Positions 45,713-55,514 of a stretch of 64,000 nucleotides of DNA are shown here, one piece after another. Where the stretch lies: NCBI RefSeq assembly GCF_051860105.1, contig NZ_JBHYEO010000002.1, forward strand, positions 1 through 64,000, read 5' to 3'. The DNA comes from Microcella sp051860105. GTDB taxonomy: Bacteria > Actinomycetota > Actinomycetes > Actinomycetales > Microbacteriaceae. Both the position numbers and the translations under genes were made by a program. Position 1 is the first letter of the stretch, and each line of letters starts with the position of its first letter. The notes beneath the pieces were generated by a model that ran no database searches, was not told the DNA's origin, and saw only the letters and a program-made list of their open reading frames with translations.

Positions 45713-46002
45713 ACGGAGTCTTTCGAGAAGGGCTCGGTGCGGTACGGCAGCAGCGCTCCGGGCCGCTCGACCCGGGAACCGCCCTTGTTCACCACGGTAT
45801 TGGCGGCGATGACCGCGAAGTACGGCAACGCGATCGCGCCGAGCGCGGGCACGAGCAGCCACCAGCCGGGGGTGAAGAAGCACGCGACGATGCACACCAT
45901 GCGCACGCCCATCGCGGCGGCGTACTTCACCATGCGAGCCCGGCGCTCCTCATCGGGAGACGTCGGCAGGCTCGTGATGGCGCTGGATTGCGGCTTCGAC
46001 AC
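45709..46002 (-). CDS. DUF3099 family membrane protein
   Basis: This 97-residue protein has two transmembrane segments (MVCIVACFFTPGWWLLVPALGAIALPYFAVIAANTV region) and the N-terminal SPDEERRARMVKYAAAMGVRM motif of the DUF3099 family. The function is unknown. GTG 46002 is preferred over two upstream ATGs because a TACCAT -10 lies 6 nt before it on the minus strand, matching the leaderless pattern. It heads the operon with the Cys/His protein and SURF1. Confidence 0.8.
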   Translation of the reverse strand: MSKPQSSAITSLPTSPDEERRARMVKYAAAMGVRMVCIVACFFTPGWWLLVPALGAIALPYFAVIAANTVVNKGGSRVERPGALLPYRTEPFSKDSV

Positions 46003-46008
46003 AGGGCG

Positions 46009-46014
46009 ATGGTA
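46009..46014 (-). promoter_or_regulatory. -10 box of the DUF3099 gene (leaderless)
   Basis: TACCAT on the minus strand lies 6 nt before GTG 46002. Confidence 0.5.
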
Positions 46015-46031
46015 GCCCGCGACGTTGCGCA

Positions 46032-46037
46032 TATGCT
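46032..46037 (+). promoter_or_regulatory. -10 box of fabG
   Basis: TATGCT lies 8 nt before ATG 46046. GGGGAG in between could also serve as a Shine-Dalgarno. Confidence 0.55.
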
Positions 46038-46045
46038 GGGGAGCC

Positions 46046-46756
46046 ATGACCTCTCAGCGCACTGTTCTCGTCACCGGCGGCAACCGCGGCATCGGCTTCT
46101 CGATCGCCGAGGAGTTCGTGGCCCAGGGCCACAAGGTGGCCGTCACCGCCCGTTCCGGCTCCGGGCCGGCGGGCGCGCTCACCGTCATCGCCGATGTCAC
46201 CGATGCGGCATCGCTCGACGCGGCCTTCACGACTGTCGAGGCCGAGCTCGGCCCGGTCGAGGTGGTCGTGGCGAACGCCGGCATCACCCGCGACACCCTG
46301 CTGCTGCGCATGTCGGAGGACGACTTCACCGACGTCATCGACACGAACCTGACGGGGGCGTTCCGCACCGTGAAGCGCGCCTCGAAGGGCATGCTGAAGG
46401 CGCGGTTCGGCCGCATCATCCTGATCTCGAGCGTCGTCGGGCTCTACGGCTCGGCCGGCCAGGTCAACTACAGCGCGTCGAAGTCGGGCCTCGTCGGCAT
46501 GGCGCGCTCGCTCACGCGCGAGCTCGGCGGGCGCGGCATAACGGCCAACGTCGTGGCTCCCGGCTTCATCGAGACCGACATGACCGCGTCGCTTCCCGAG
46601 GACCAGCAGAAGGCCTACCAGCAGTCGATCCCCGCGGGCCGCTTCGCGACGCCGCTCGAGGTCGCGCGGGTCGTCACGTGGATCGCGAGCGACGACGCGG
46701 CGTACATCAGCGGCGCCGTCATCCCCGTCGACGGCGGCCTCGGCATGGGGCACTAA
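46046..46756 (+). CDS. fabG: 3-oxoacyl-ACP reductase (SDR family)
   Basis: This 236-residue short-chain dehydrogenase has the cofactor motif TGGNRGIG at residues 10-17, NAGI at 77-80 and the catalytic triad Ser129/Tyr142/Lys146 (ISS...NYSASK). The C-terminus is VDGGLGMGH. It resembles the FabG1/MabA reductases, which reduce 3-oxoacyl-ACP with NADPH in fatty acid synthesis. No enoyl reductase gene is adjacent, so the substrate is inferred from similarity. It is followed by two tandem hairpins. Confidence 0.85.
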   Translation: MTSQRTVLVTGGNRGIGFSIAEEFVAQGHKVAVTARSGSGPAGALTVIADVTDAASLDAAFTTVEAELGPVEVVVANAGITRDTLLLRMSEDDFTDVIDTNLTGAFRTVKRASKGMLKARFGRIILISSVVGLYGSAGQVNYSASKSGLVGMARSLTRELGGRGITANVVAPGFIETDMTASLPEDQQKAYQQSIPAGRFATPLEVARVVTWIASDDAAYISGAVIPVDGGLGMGH

Positions 46757-46774
46757 CCCGCGCTGGAGCTGACA

Positions 46775-46834
46775 GCGACGGCCATTTCTGGCCGTCGCCG
46801 CGACGCCAGCGCCGACGGCCGTCCCGGCCGTCGG
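46775..46834. terminator. Two tandem hairpins between fabG and serB
   Basis: GCGACGGCCA-TTTC-TGGCCGTCGC (46775-46798) and CCGACGGCCG-TCC-CGGCCGTCGG (46812-46834) are perfect 10-bp stems sharing the GACGGCC core. They lie between convergent genes and probably act as one terminator for each direction; neither has a clear T tract. Confidence 0.65.
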
Positions 46835-46835
46835 G

Positions 46836-47471
46836 TCAGCGCAGTCCCAGCACCGACAGCACGGCCGAGAGGTCGCGCTCGGGCAGGCTCACGTGCGCCG
46901 CCGCGCGCACGACGGGCTTCGCGTCGAACGCGATCGCCAGCCCGGCGGTCGCCATCATGGCGAGGTCGTTCGCCCCGTCGCCGACCGCGACCGTGCGATG
47001 CAGGGGCACGTCGAAGTGGTGCGCCCACTCGCGCAGGGCATCCGCCTTCGCGGCCGCATCGATGACCGGTCCGGTCGTGGTTCCTGTGAAGCGGCCGTCG
47101 GCGACGGTGAGCCGGTTCGCACGGTGGGCATCGAGCCGCAGGTCGGCCGCGATCGGGTCGAGCAGCTCGTGGAAGCCCCCGGACACGACACCCACCCGCC
47201 CGCCGGCGGCGTGGATGCCCGCCACGAGCTCGCGCGCGCCGCGCGTCAACTCGATGCGCGGCGCGACACGCTGCACGGCTGCGGTATCGAGCCCTGCGAG
47301 GGTCGCGACGCGCTGGGCGAGCGAGTCCGCGAAGTCGAGCTCGCCCGCCATGGCCCGCTCGGTGATCGCCGCGACCTGTTCGAGGGAGCCCGCCTCGTCG
47401 GCGAGCAGCTCGATGGCCTCGTTCTCGATGAGCGTGGAGTCGACGTCGAGCACGACGAGAACGGCGGCCAT
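46836..47471 (-). CDS. serB: Phosphoserine phosphatase
   Basis: This 211-residue HAD-superfamily phosphatase performs the last step of serine synthesis. Motif I is DVDSTLIE with nucleophile Asp9 and acid/base Asp11, motif II lies in VVSGGF, and motif III is VGDGANDLAMM. The N-terminal ACT domain found in E. coli SerB is absent, which is a common short form. ATG 47471 starts the gene. It is downstream of glgC on the same strand with 46 nt between, and no functional link is evident. Confidence 0.93.
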   Translation of the reverse strand: MAAVLVVLDVDSTLIENEAIELLADEAGSLEQVAAITERAMAGELDFADSLAQRVATLAGLDTAAVQRVAPRIELTRGARELVAGIHAAGGRVGVVSGGFHELLDPIAADLRLDAHRANRLTVADGRFTGTTTGPVIDAAAKADALREWAHHFDVPLHRTVAVGDGANDLAMMATAGLAIAFDAKPVVRAAAHVSLPERDLSAVLSVLGLR

Positions 47472-47517
47472 GGGCGGGGATGCTCCTGCGCTGCTCGGGG
47501 CGACCTCAGCCGCACGA

Positions 47518-48753
47518 CTATTCGATGCGGACGCCCTTGCCGGCGACCACGATGCCCGTCTCGGTGACCGTCAGGCCGCGAGCACGGTCGGCGTCGTGGT
47601 CGACGCCGACCTGGGCGCCGGGGGCCACGACGACCTCCTTGTCGAGAATAGCCCTGCGCACGACCGCGCCCGCGCCGATGACGGTGCGCTCGAAGACGAC
47701 GGTGTCGGTGATCGTCGCCGACTCGATGGTGACCCACGGCCCCAGCACGCTGCGCTCGATGTGCGAGCCCGAGATCACCGTGCCGAGCGAGACGATCGAA
47801 TCGATGACGTTGCCGGTCACCCCTGCCGCGTCGCGCACGAACTTGGCCGGCGGCGAGTTGAGCTGCTGCGAGTAGATCGGCCACTCGGTGTTGTACAGGT
47901 TAAACACGGGCAGGGCCGAGATGAGGTCTTGGTGAGCATCGAAGAACGACTCGATCGTGCCCACGTCGCGCCAGTAGAAGCGGTCGCGCTCGGTGGATCC
48001 GGGCACCTCGTTGAGGTTGAGGTCGTAGACGAAGGCCTTGCCCTCGCGGACGAAGGCGGGAACGATGTCGCCGCCCATGTCGTGGTCGCTGTCGGGGTCG
48101 TCGCCGTCGCGCGTCACGGCGTCGACGAGCACATCGGCATCGAACACGTAGTTGCCCATCGAGGCGAGGATCTCGTGCGGAGCATCCGCCAGACCGACCG
48201 CGTTCGTGGGCTTCTCGTGGAACGCGGCGATGCGCTGGCGATTGGCGGGGTCGGTCTCGATGACGCCGAACTGATCGGCGAGCCCGATCGGCTGCCGGAT
48301 GCCCGCGACGGTCACGCCGGCGCCGTTGGCGATGTGCGCGTCGATCATCTGCCGGAAGTCCATGCGGTAGACGTGGTCGGCGCCGACCACGACGACGATG
48401 TCGGGCTTCTCGTCGCGGATCAGGTTGAGGCTCTGCAAGATGGCGTCGGCCGAGCCGGAGAACCACCGCTTGCCGAGGCGCTGCTGGGCGGGAACCGAGG
48501 CGACGTAGGCGTTGAGCATGCCGCTCAGGCGCCACGTCTGCGACACGTGCCGGTCGAGCGAGTGGCTCTTGTACTGCGTGAGCACGACGAGCTGCCGCAG
48601 CCCCGAGTTGATGAGGTTCGAGAGGGCGAAGTCGATCAACCGGTAGCCGCCGGCGAAAGGCACCGCGGGCTTCGCCCGGTCGACCGTGAGGGGCATGAGC
48701 CGCTTGCCTTCACCGCCGGCGAGCACGATTCCGAAGATCTTGGGAGTCGACAT
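47518..48753 (-). CDS. glgC: Glucose-1-phosphate adenylyltransferase
   Basis: This 411-residue enzyme makes ADP-glucose for glycogen or maltose-1-phosphate synthesis. The N-terminal pyrophosphorylase motif is GIVLAGGEGKRLMPLTVDRAKPAVPF, followed by DFALSNLINSG, VVVGADHVYRMD and a C-terminal left-handed beta-helix (ISGSHIERSVLGPWVTI). The start is ATG 48753, 6 nt after a TAGTGT -10 on the minus strand. It is divergent from the glycogen synthase gene. Confidence 0.97.
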   Translation of the reverse strand: MSTPKIFGIVLAGGEGKRLMPLTVDRAKPAVPFAGGYRLIDFALSNLINSGLRQLVVLTQYKSHSLDRHVSQTWRLSGMLNAYVASVPAQQRLGKRWFSGSADAILQSLNLIRDEKPDIVVVVGADHVYRMDFRQMIDAHIANGAGVTVAGIRQPIGLADQFGVIETDPANRQRIAAFHEKPTNAVGLADAPHEILASMGNYVFDADVLVDAVTRDGDDPDSDHDMGGDIVPAFVREGKAFVYDLNLNEVPGSTERDRFYWRDVGTIESFFDAHQDLISALPVFNLYNTEWPIYSQQLNSPPAKFVRDAAGVTGNVIDSIVSLGTVISGSHIERSVLGPWVTIESATITDTVVFERTVIGAGAVVRRAILDKEVVVAPGAQVGVDHDADRARGLTVTETGIVVAGKGVRIE

Positions 48754-48759
48754 GGCCCC

Positions 48760-48765
48760 ACACTA
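48760..48765 (-). promoter_or_regulatory. -10 box of glgC (leaderless)
   Basis: TAGTGT on the minus strand lies 6 nt before the glgC ATG. Confidence 0.55.
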
Positions 48766-48803
48766 GGCGAGCAGCCGGTGGGGTGATAGAGGCTCGCCTG
48801 TAC

Positions 48804-48809
48804 TAGCGT
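48804..48809 (+). promoter_or_regulatory. -10 box of the glycogen synthase gene (leaderless)
   Basis: TAGCGT lies 7 nt before ATG 48817 and only 1 nt before the alternative GTG 48811, which favours the ATG. Confidence 0.5.
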
Positions 48810-48816
48810 CGTGCGC

Positions 48817-50001
48817 ATGCGCGTCGACGTGATCAGCCGTGAGTATCCGCCCGAGGTCTACGGGGGAGCGGGGGTGCACGTCGCCGAACTGGTGCGTGCG
48901 CTGCGCAACGATCTCGACGTGCGGGTGCGCTGCTTCGGCGCCCCGCGCAACGAGGCCGACACGCACGCGTACCTCGTGCCGGGCACGCTGAGCTCGGCGA
49001 ATCCCGCCCTCGCGACCCTCGGCGTCGACCTTGCGATCGCGGACGACGTCGACGGCGCTGACATCGTGCACTCGCACACCTGGTATGCGAACGCCGCGGG
49101 GCAGCTCGCCCAGCTGCTGCACGGCATCCCACACGTCGTGACGGCGCACAGCCTCGAGCCGCTGCGCCCGTGGAAGGCCGAGCAGCTCGGAGGCGGCTAC
49201 CGCGTCTCGCGCTGGATCGAGAAGAACGCGTTCGAATCGGCGGATGCCGTGATCGCCGTGAGCGACGGCATGCGGCGCGACATTCTGCGCTACTACCCCG
49301 AGATCGACGAGTCGCGGGTGACCGTCATCCACAACGGCATCGACCTCGAGCGCTGGCAGCGCACGATCGATCACGATGCCGTGCGCGCACTCGGCATCGA
49401 CCCCGATCGGCCCTCGGTCGTGTTCGTCGGCCGCATCACGCGGCAGAAGGGCCTGCCGTACCTGCTGCAGGCGGCCCGCCGTCTGCCGCCCGAGGTGCAG
49501 CTCGTGCTGTGCGCCGGCGCCCCCGACACGCCGGAGATCCTGCGCGAGGTGCAGAACGGCGTCGCAGCCCTGCAGACCGAGCGCACGGGCGTCGTCTGGA
49601 TCGAGCGCATGCTCTCGCCCCTCGAGCTGTCGGCCGTGCTCTCGGCCGCGACCACGTTCGTGTGCCCGAGCGTCTACGAGCCGCTCGGCATCGTGAACCT
49701 CGAGGCCATGGCGTGCGGAGTGGCGGTCGTCGGCACCGACACGGGCGGTATCCCCGAGGTGGTGGAGGACGGCGTCACGGGCCGCCTCGTGCCGATCGAC
49801 CAGGTGCACGATGGCTCAGGCACGCCCCTCGACCCGGAGCGCTTCATCGCCGATCTCGCCGCGATCCTCACCGAGGTCGTCAGCGACCGCGATGCGGCCC
49901 TCTCCATGGGCGCCGCAGGTCGTGCTCGCGCCGAGCAGATGTTCTCGTGGGATCGCATCGCCGCCCGCACGACGGAGCTCTATCGGGGTCTCCTGCTCTG
50001 A
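48817..50001 (+). CDS. glgM: Glycogen synthase / alpha-maltose-1-phosphate synthase (GlgM type)
   Basis: This 394-residue glycosyltransferase uses ADP-glucose. N-terminal REYPPEVYGGAGVHVAELV, the central FVGRITRQKGLPYLLQAA, and the nucleotide-sugar signature PSVYEPLGIVNLEAMACG are visible. The short actinobacterial form next to glgC corresponds to GlgM of mycobacteria, which makes maltose-1-phosphate for the GlgE route; no glgE is in the window, so plain glycogen synthase remains possible. ATG 48817 is preferred over GTG 48811 because TAGCGT lies 7 nt before it. Confidence 0.92.
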   Translation: MRVDVISREYPPEVYGGAGVHVAELVRALRNDLDVRVRCFGAPRNEADTHAYLVPGTLSSANPALATLGVDLAIADDVDGADIVHSHTWYANAAGQLAQLLHGIPHVVTAHSLEPLRPWKAEQLGGGYRVSRWIEKNAFESADAVIAVSDGMRRDILRYYPEIDESRVTVIHNGIDLERWQRTIDHDAVRALGIDPDRPSVVFVGRITRQKGLPYLLQAARRLPPEVQLVLCAGAPDTPEILREVQNGVAALQTERTGVVWIERMLSPLELSAVLSAATTFVCPSVYEPLGIVNLEAMACGVAVVGTDTGGIPEVVEDGVTGRLVPIDQVHDGSGTPLDPERFIADLAAILTEVVSDRDAALSMGAAGRARAEQMFSWDRIAARTTELYRGLLL

Positions 50002-50021
50002 TCGGCACCGCGCCGGTGCTC

Positions 50022-50027
50022 TAGGCT
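50022..50027 (+). promoter_or_regulatory. -10 box of the solo ABC ATPase
   Basis: TAGGCT lies 9 nt before ATG 50037; GGAGGG lies in between. Confidence 0.5.
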
Positions 50028-50036
50028 GGAGGGACC

Positions 50037-50819
50037 ATGGCCAGTCTTCTCGAGTTCGACGATGTCTCTCTGACCCGCGATGGCTCGGCCATCCTCAGCC
50101 ATGTCACCTGGCAGGTGAACTCCGACCAGCGCTGGGTCGTGCTCGGGCCCAACGGGGCCGGCAAGACGACCATGCTGCAGGTCGCCGCCTCGTTCCTGCA
50201 CCCCAGCTCGGGTCGCGCGGTCGTGCTCGACGAGCAGCTGGGGGCGACGGACGTGTTCGAGCTGCGGCCGCGCATCGGTTTCGCCTCGACCGCTCTCGCG
50301 CGCCGCATCCCCGGCAATGAGCGCGTGCTCGACGTCGTGATGACGGCCTCCTACTCGGTCACCGGGCGCTGGAACGAGGAGTACGACGAAGTGGATGTCC
50401 GCCGCGCGCAGCGCGTGCTGCGCGAGTGGCACCTCGATGGTTTCGAAGACCGCCTCTTCGGCACGCTGAGCGACGGCGAGCAGAAGCGCGCGCAGATCGC
50501 CCGAGCGATCATGACCGACCCCGAGCTGCTGCTGCTCGACGAGCCCGCTGCCAGTCTCGACCTCGGCGCGCGCGAAGAGCTGCTGCAGCTGCTCGGCGCC
50601 TACGCGAGCGAGCCGAGCTCTCCCGCGATGGTCATGGTCACGCACCACGTCGAAGAGATCCCGGCCGGTTTCACCCACGCCCTCCTGCTGCGGGGCGGCG
50701 AGATCGCCGCGTCGGGTGCGCTCGGCGAGGTCATCACGAGCGAGCATCTGACCGACGCATTCGGCCTCGACCTCGTGGTCGCCCGCGACGGCGACCGCTT
50801 CGCCGCACGGGCGGCCTGA
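50037..50819 (+). CDS. ABC transporter ATP-binding protein without adjacent permease
   Basis: This 260-residue single ABC domain has Walker A GPNGAGKTT, the shortened signature LSDGEQKRAQIARA, Walker B LLLLDEPAASLDLG and the H-loop VTHHVEEIP. The signature and the IPGNERVLDVVMTASY segment resemble ModF/YlmA-like solo ATPases. No permease or binding protein gene is next to it, so the partner is unknown. It follows glgM with its own -10 box. Confidence 0.85.
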   Translation: MASLLEFDDVSLTRDGSAILSHVTWQVNSDQRWVVLGPNGAGKTTMLQVAASFLHPSSGRAVVLDEQLGATDVFELRPRIGFASTALARRIPGNERVLDVVMTASYSVTGRWNEEYDEVDVRRAQRVLREWHLDGFEDRLFGTLSDGEQKRAQIARAIMTDPELLLLDEPAASLDLGAREELLQLLGAYASEPSSPAMVMVTHHVEEIPAGFTHALLLRGGEIAASGALGEVITSEHLTDAFGLDLVVARDGDRFAARAA

Positions 50820-50844
50820 GCCGCTCGACTCGGCCGGCCTCTGC

Positions 50845-50850
50845 TATTCT
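50845..50850 (+). promoter_or_regulatory. Candidate -10 box of rpmE2
   Basis: TATTCT gives a leader of about 68 nt. The leader contains an inverted repeat GCGCAC-7 nt-GTGCGC (50879-50897). No typical AT-rich Zur box was seen. Confidence 0.4.
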
Positions 50851-50925
50851 TGACCGCTGGGCCTCGTGGCCCTTCGTCGCGCACGCGTGACGTGCGCCCA
50901 TCACGAACTTTCAAGGAATCCGCTC

Positions 50926-51174
50926 ATGAAGACTGACATCCACCCCGAGTACGCCGCCGTCGTGTTCCGCGACCTGGCCTCGGGCGAGACCTTCCTCACC
51001 CGCTCCACCGTCACGAGCGACAAGACCATCGAGCTCGACGGCACGACCTACCCCGTCATCGACGTCGAGATCTCGTCGGCCTCGCACCCGTTCTACACGG
51101 GCAAGCAGCGCATCATGGACTCGGCCGGTCGCGTCGAGAAGTTCAACCAGCGCTTCAAGAACTTCGGCCAGTAA
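50926..51174 (+). CDS. rpmE2: 50S ribosomal protein L31, type B
   Basis: This 82-residue ribosomal protein has no cysteine, so it is the zinc-independent (C-minus) L31 form. Typical segments are MKTDIHPEYAAVVFRDLASGE, EISSASHPFYTGKQ and the C-terminal RVEKFNQRFKNFG. The start is ATG 50926 with AAGGAAT upstream. In many bacteria this paralogue replaces the zinc form under zinc limitation; whether a second L31 exists cannot be seen here. A strong terminator follows. Confidence 0.96.
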   Translation: MKTDIHPEYAAVVFRDLASGETFLTRSTVTSDKTIELDGTTYPVIDVEISSASHPFYTGKQRIMDSAGRVEKFNQRFKNFGQ

Positions 51175-51183
51175 CCCTGCGCC

Positions 51184-51223
51184 ACGACGAAAGGCCCCGC
51201 TGATCAGCGGGGCCTTTCGTCGT
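51184..51223. terminator. Bidirectional terminator after rpmE2
   Basis: A perfect 40-bp palindrome (arm ACGACGAAAGGCCCCGCTGA) lies between rpmE2 and the convergent ABC permease, with a T run on the rising arm in each direction. Confidence 0.9.
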
Positions 51224-51233
51224 CTCGGGCGCG

Positions 51234-52112
51234 CTATTCGAGCCGCGAACGGATGCGCCAGGACGCGAGCGCCGTGAACGCGAGGGCGTAGACGAGCAGA
51301 AGCGCGACGGCGAGGGGCACGGGAACGACAGTGCCCCCGACGACGGCGGTGATGCCGTAGAACTCGCTGAGCGGTGCGATCGCCTCGAATTGATCGCCGA
51401 CGAGGGCACGGAGGCTCTCTTCCGTGAACTGCTGCCGCATGAGCATCGCGGACTGCGCGAACGGCAGCGCATTGACGACGTCGCGAACGACCGCCGGAAA
51501 CAGCCCGATGGCGATGAACGCGCCGGCGAGGAAGCCGATCAGCGTGCCGATGACCGTCGCGAGGGCCGAGAACGCCGCCGTCGTTCGGATGAACGAGACG
51601 ACGAATGCCCAGAGCGCTGCGAAAGCGACGCACGAGACGGCGATCCAGACCATCGTTATGGCGAGCGGGAGCACGCCGATCACCACGCCGTCGAGCAGGA
51701 ACAGGTACGCGATACTCACCACGAGAACCACCGTCGTCATCGCGAGTGCGACGACCACGGTGGCCAGCAGGTAGCCGAGCACGAGCTGCCACCGGCGGAT
51801 CGGCGAGACCATGAAGTCGCGGAACCGGCCGGACGCGACATCCTCCACGAACACCGCCAGCGCACCGAGAGACGTCGTGATCGATGTCATGGCGATGATG
51901 CCCGCGAACATCCAGGTGTCGACGAATGCGCGGACGTCGGAGGGATCGGCGTCAGGGAAGGACGCCGCAATCGAGCGCACCTGGAGGTCGGAGAGGAACA
52001 GCGCGTAGAGAAGGAAGACAATGAGCGCCCCCATCAGCGAGAAGACGACTCCGGCCCGGTCACGGAAGAACAGACGCAGGTTGCGGGCCGTGATCGTGAG
52101 GACGAGACGCAT
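51234..52112 (-). CDS. ABC-2 type transporter permease
   Basis: This 292-residue membrane protein has six predicted transmembrane helices (GVVFSLMGALIVFLLYALFL; TWMFAGIIAMTSITTSLGALAVF; YLLATVVVALAMTTVVLVVSIAYLFLL; and others). It shows the ABC-2 membrane domain pattern, including FRDFMVSPIRRWQLVLGYLLA. With the overlapping upstream ATPase gene (1-base TGATG overlap) it forms a DrrAB-like exporter for an unknown substrate such as a lipid or drug. Confidence 0.9.
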   Translation of the reverse strand: MRLVLTITARNLRLFFRDRAGVVFSLMGALIVFLLYALFLSDLQVRSIAASFPDADPSDVRAFVDTWMFAGIIAMTSITTSLGALAVFVEDVASGRFRDFMVSPIRRWQLVLGYLLATVVVALAMTTVVLVVSIAYLFLLDGVVIGVLPLAITMVWIAVSCVAFAALWAFVVSFIRTTAAFSALATVIGTLIGFLAGAFIAIGLFPAVVRDVVNALPFAQSAMLMRQQFTEESLRALVGDQFEAIAPLSEFYGITAVVGGTVVPVPLAVALLLVYALAFTALASWRIRSRLE

Positions 52113-53041
52113 CAGCCGTTCCCTCGATCGGGTTCGCGCCCCGTGAGCGCGATGAAGACGTCGTCCATCGATCCGTGTCGGAACTCGAAGTCGAGCAGGT
52201 CGTCGGCGTGGTCGACGATCAGGCCTCGGGCGGCCGCAGCGTCAGGCACCCGCACCTCGAGCGGCTCGCCGCGCTCGCGCACCTTGAACCCGCGCGTCGA
52301 CGCCAGGGCTGCGAACGCCGCCCGATCGCGCGTGACGACTGAGAGCACGCTCGAACTGTGCCGCGCCCGCAACAGTGCGGGGGAGCCGTGCGCGATGACC
52401 CGACCGCGCTCGATGATGCTCACCTGGTCGGCGTTCTCGGTCTCCTCCATGTAGTGCGTCGTCAGGAACACCGTCAAGCCGTGCGCGTCGCGCAGGTCAT
52501 TGATGGTCGACCACACGATCGCCCGGCTCGCGGGATCGAGACCCGCCGTCGGTTCGTCGAGGAAGAGGATCGAGGGCGAGTGGAGGAGCGCACGCGCGAT
52601 GTCGACCCGTCGGCGCTGACCGCCCGAGAGGGATCCGTACCGGCGGTCGAGAAAGTCGTCGAGGCCGATGAGAGCGGACAGCTCGGCGACGCGAGCCGCG
52701 ATCTGCGAACGATCGACGAGGGAGAAGCGGGCTCGGGTGGTGAGGTTCTCGCGAGCTGTCAGGGGCGCGTCGAGCATCGAGTCTTGAAAGACCACGCCGA
52801 TGTGCTCCCGCACAGAGTCGGGGTCTCGGCGTGCGTCGTAACCGTCGACGACGATCACTCCGGCGTCGTAGGACAGCAGGGTCGTGATGCACCCGATGGT
52901 CGTCGACTTGCCCGCTCCGTTCGTGCCGAGAAACGCGAACACGCTGCCAGCCTGCACATCGAACGACACCTCGTCGACGGCGAGAAGGTCGCCGTAGCGC
53001 TTCGTGAGCCCACTCACCGAGATGGATGCCGTGCCGGTCAT
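52112..53041 (-). CDS. ABC-2 type transporter ATP-binding protein (DrrA-like)
   Basis: This 309-residue ATPase has Walker A GTNGAGKST near residue 40, signature LSGGQRRRVDIARAL, Walker B ILFLDEPTAGLDP and H-loop TTHYMEETE. A C-terminal extension after residue 215 ends FEFRHGSMDDVFIALTGRE, the usual DrrA-type ending. The gene is translationally coupled to the permease downstream. The start is ATG 53041. Confidence 0.92.
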   Translation of the reverse strand: MTGTASISVSGLTKRYGDLLAVDEVSFDVQAGSVFAFLGTNGAGKSTTIGCITTLLSYDAGVIVVDGYDARRDPDSVREHIGVVFQDSMLDAPLTARENLTTRARFSLVDRSQIAARVAELSALIGLDDFLDRRYGSLSGGQRRRVDIARALLHSPSILFLDEPTAGLDPASRAIVWSTINDLRDAHGLTVFLTTHYMEETENADQVSIIERGRVIAHGSPALLRARHSSSVLSVVTRDRAAFAALASTRGFKVRERGEPLEVRVPDAAAARGLIVDHADDLLDFEFRHGSMDDVFIALTGREPDRGNG

Positions 53042-53074
53042 GCAGGCAGTGTGGCAGACCTCGAGGTCGTTGCG

Positions 53075-53764
53075 TCAGTGCCGAACGGGCCAACCGCGAT
53101 CGGCCGTGAAGTGCTGGTCGTGCTGGGTGCGCATGTAGTCCTCGAAGCTGCTGGCCTGCTGCTCGTGCCACGCCGCCTGCTGGGAGTGCAGCTCGTCGAG
53201 CGTCGCGGGCACCTTCGTGGCGTGCGCCTCGACGATCGCACGGGCCACGTGGCCGGCCGCGATCGCGTCGACGCCCGCGTCGTGCGCGCCGTCGAGGGCG
53301 ACCCCGTAGTGGGCGGCGGCGGCCTCGAGCGTGCGCTTGCCCTTGCGGTAGCGGTCGACGGCCTTGTCGATGACGAGCGGGTCGACGACGGGAGCCGGGT
53401 CGACGAGAGGCGCGACCGCGTGCCGCTCGGCCTCGAACCGCAGCAGCGACAGGTCGTAGGGGGCGTTGTAGACGACGAGGGGGAGCCCCGCGCTCAACTG
53501 GGCACGGAGCTCGGCGACGATCTCGGCCACGACCTCGGCGGCCGGGCGGCCCTCGGCCCGCGCGCGCTCCGTCGTGATGCCGTGGATCGCCGCGGCACCC
53601 TCCGGGATCTCGACCCCGGGGTCGGCGAGCCAGTCACGGCGAGATACCAACGCGCCGGAGGCGTCGAGCACGGCGATGCAGGCGGTGACGATGCGCGCGG
53701 TGCGAACATCCACCCCCGTCGTCTCGAGGTCGAAGACGGCCAGGTCGCGCTGCAGCAGGGTCAC
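53075..53764 (-). CDS. DnaQ-like 3'-5' exonuclease
   Basis: This 229-residue DEDDh exonuclease domain protein has ExoI DLAVFDLETTGVD, ExoII VVYNAPYDLSLL and ExoIII AHDAGVDAIAA. It resembles stand-alone actinobacterial exonucleases annotated as DNA polymerase III epsilon-like, acting in repair or RNA turnover. Whether it proofreads for DnaE is not known. GTG 53764 is the likely leaderless start: TAGGCT lies 7 nt upstream on the minus strand, and its first three bases are the treS stop. Confidence 0.88.
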   Translation of the reverse strand: MTLLQRDLAVFDLETTGVDVRTARIVTACIAVLDASGALVSRRDWLADPGVEIPEGAAAIHGITTERARAEGRPAAEVVAEIVAELRAQLSAGLPLVVYNAPYDLSLLRFEAERHAVAPLVDPAPVVDPLVIDKAVDRYRKGKRTLEAAAAHYGVALDGAHDAGVDAIAAGHVARAIVEAHATKVPATLDELHSQQAAWHEQQASSFEDYMRTQHDQHFTADRGWPVRH

Positions 53765-53774
53765 GCGTGCCAGC

Positions 53775-55496
<1,722 letters not shown>

Positions 55497-55501
55497 CTGC
55501 C

Positions 55502-55509
55502 TAGACTAA
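55502..55509. promoter_or_regulatory. Overlapping divergent -10 boxes (treS / hydrolase), both leaderless
   Basis: TAGACTAA carries TAGACT on the plus strand (55502-55507, 7 nt before ATG 55515) and TAGTCT on the minus strand (55509-55504, 7 nt before GTG 55496). The whole intergenic region is 18 bp. Confidence 0.65.
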
Positions 55510-55514
55510 TCACG

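Noticed and set aside
50820..50925. Zur box upstream of the zinc-free L31 gene
   Set aside because: The region has no AT-rich palindrome of the usual Zur type; only a GC-rich GCGCAC/GTGCGC repeat is seen.
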